A DNA stretch of 20,468 nucleotides, from the IMG/VR virus record IMGVR_UViG_3300031391_000022, positions 1-20,468 of that record. One strand, given 5' to 3'. This document shows, piece by piece, positions 20,144 to 20,468 of the stretch. This DNA is from a virus. Positions within the stretch are counted from its first letter, which is position 1. Each line of letters starts with the position of its first letter. The position numbers and the translations under genes were made by a program. The notes below the pieces were generated by a model. The model made no database searches. It was not told where the DNA came from and worked only from the letters and a program-made list of their open reading frames with translations.

Positions 20144-20181
20144 AAGCGCCCCACCCTTTATTCGGTGGGGCGCTTTTTTTT
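20144..20181 (+). terminator. Strong rightward terminator with no gene in front
   Basis: AAGCGCCCCACC (20144-20155) pairs perfectly with GGTGGGGCGCTT (20164-20175) around an 8-base loop, followed by a run of eight T. It points rightward although the nearest gene on the left is leftward. It may end a small RNA begun near 20078, or block transcription into the leftward genes. Confidence 0.9.
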
Positions 20182-20192
20182 CGTATAAGGTA

Positions 20193-20326
20193 TTGACACG
20201 CGGGTAGATTGCTGCATTTGTAGGCGTATCAAAAAGATTCGAAGCTTTGCAGGCACGAACAGTTTTCCCGTCCTAGTGACAATTTTAGAACCTCGGTTTT
20301 CGCCTGCAAAGCGCCGAGGTTCTTTT
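20193..20326 (+). ncRNA. Candidate structured RNA with terminator-like hairpin and competing pairing
   Basis: TTGACA at 20193-20198 could be a -35, though no clear -10 follows. A perfect 10-bp hairpin (AGAACCTCGG at 20287-20296 with CCGAGGTTCT at 20314-20323) ends in TTTT. GCCTGCAAAGC in its 17-base loop (20302-20312) is perfectly complementary to GCTTTGCAGGC at 20244-20254. The two pairings would form a pseudoknot or exclude each other, as in an attenuator or leader RNA. No coding frame in this stretch is convincing. Confidence 0.35.
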
Positions 20327-20350
20327 GGTCTCAGTTTATAGGAGCAAGCG

Positions 20351-20468
20351 GTGAGATCCATTAGCCCGAGTCCTACGGTGCAGTCGTCAACTCATAACTG
20401 GGGACTGCTTAATACGGATTCGATGACCGCTTCAGGAATGTCATCGCGTGCACTACCCTGCTATCATG
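20351..20468 (+). CDS. Possible start of a rightward gene (partial)
   Basis: GGAG at 20341-20344 lies six bases before GTG at 20351, and the frame stays open to the window end (39 codons, VRSISPSPTVQSSTHNWGLL...). The ribosome-site spacing is good, but the sequence is Ser/Thr-rich and unlike a known family. Leftward frames in the same stretch are also open and one ends in a plausible DDIPEAVIESVLSSPQL tail. Treat as unconfirmed. Confidence 0.22.
   Translation, partial: MRSISPSPTVQSSTHNWGLLNTDSMTASGMSSRALPCYH

Noticed and set aside
20109-20207. Arg-rich rightward frame (MQRRFRSRFRV...)
   Set aside because: It reads through the strong terminator and its T-run, so it is not a plausible gene; the terminator explains the sequence.
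20158-20361. Leftward 67-codon frame in the right-end region
   Set aside because: It runs through two hairpins and a terminator, has no ribosome site and resembles no protein family I know.
1-20468. tRNA, rRNA, transposase, integrase or attachment site
   Set aside because: I looked for cloverleaf-like segments, insertion-sequence ends and recombinase motifs and found none I can support.

Overview
The window looks like the right-hand part of a tailed-phage or prophage genome with a siphovirus-type structural module. About 16.3 kb reads rightward: portal end, protease-capsid fusion, head-tail connectors, tail tube, tail assembly chaperone-like protein, tape measure, tail-tip genes, tail fibre, a second adhesin, then membrane and lysis-type genes. 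A leftward block of small genes follows (about 20.0 to 16.5 kb). The two blocks converge on a hairpin terminator at 16397-16440. No integrase, terminase, repressor or endolysin was recognised, so lytic versus temperate cannot be settled here. A lipoprotein with an internal membrane segment (spanin-like) points to a double-membraned host. Most rightward genes lack a clear Shine-Dalgarno sequence and start behind A/C-rich leaders, as in some SD-poor phyla. Verrucomicrobiota is a guess, not a demonstrated assignment.

Left part (1-5.9 kb): the end of a lambda-type portal protein overlaps a 630-residue fusion of an HK97-type prohead protease and major capsid protein. Small head proteins and a terminator at 3020-3049 follow. 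Next is a self-contained unit with its own promoter-like element, one gene (3129-3575) and a terminator at 3585-3610, a typical 'moron' layout. The connector and tail genes then resume.

Middle (5.9-15.4 kb): a chaperone-like gene, a short 580-residue tape measure protein, and three tightly coupled unknown tail genes, all more AT-rich than their flanks. An 898-residue tail fibre follows, with a beta-helix-like region holding seven 16-residue repeats, each with one cysteine. A 437-residue protein with a probable lectin-like middle domain comes later.

Right part (15.4-20.5 kb): two membrane or lysis-type proteins, the convergent terminator, and leftward genes that include a DUF4406-like protein, a small helix-turn-helix protein, two AT-rich membrane-protein genes and several unknowns. 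The last 400 bases hold no convincing gene. They contain a strong rightward terminator with no gene in front of it and a second hairpin whose loop is complementary to an upstream 11-mer.

The most notable signal is a family of ten 19-bp imperfect palindromes of the form GTATC-N9-GATAC, six of them with both arms exact. They are spread over both arms and mostly lie 3-15 bases before start codons, often with a TTGACA-like hexamer 10-18 bases upstream. They look like a phage-wide operator or promoter set. A second shared element (TGCACACA, then TTGACA, then a CCTG/GCA segment) precedes the moron and recurs twice in the leftward block, which suggests common control.
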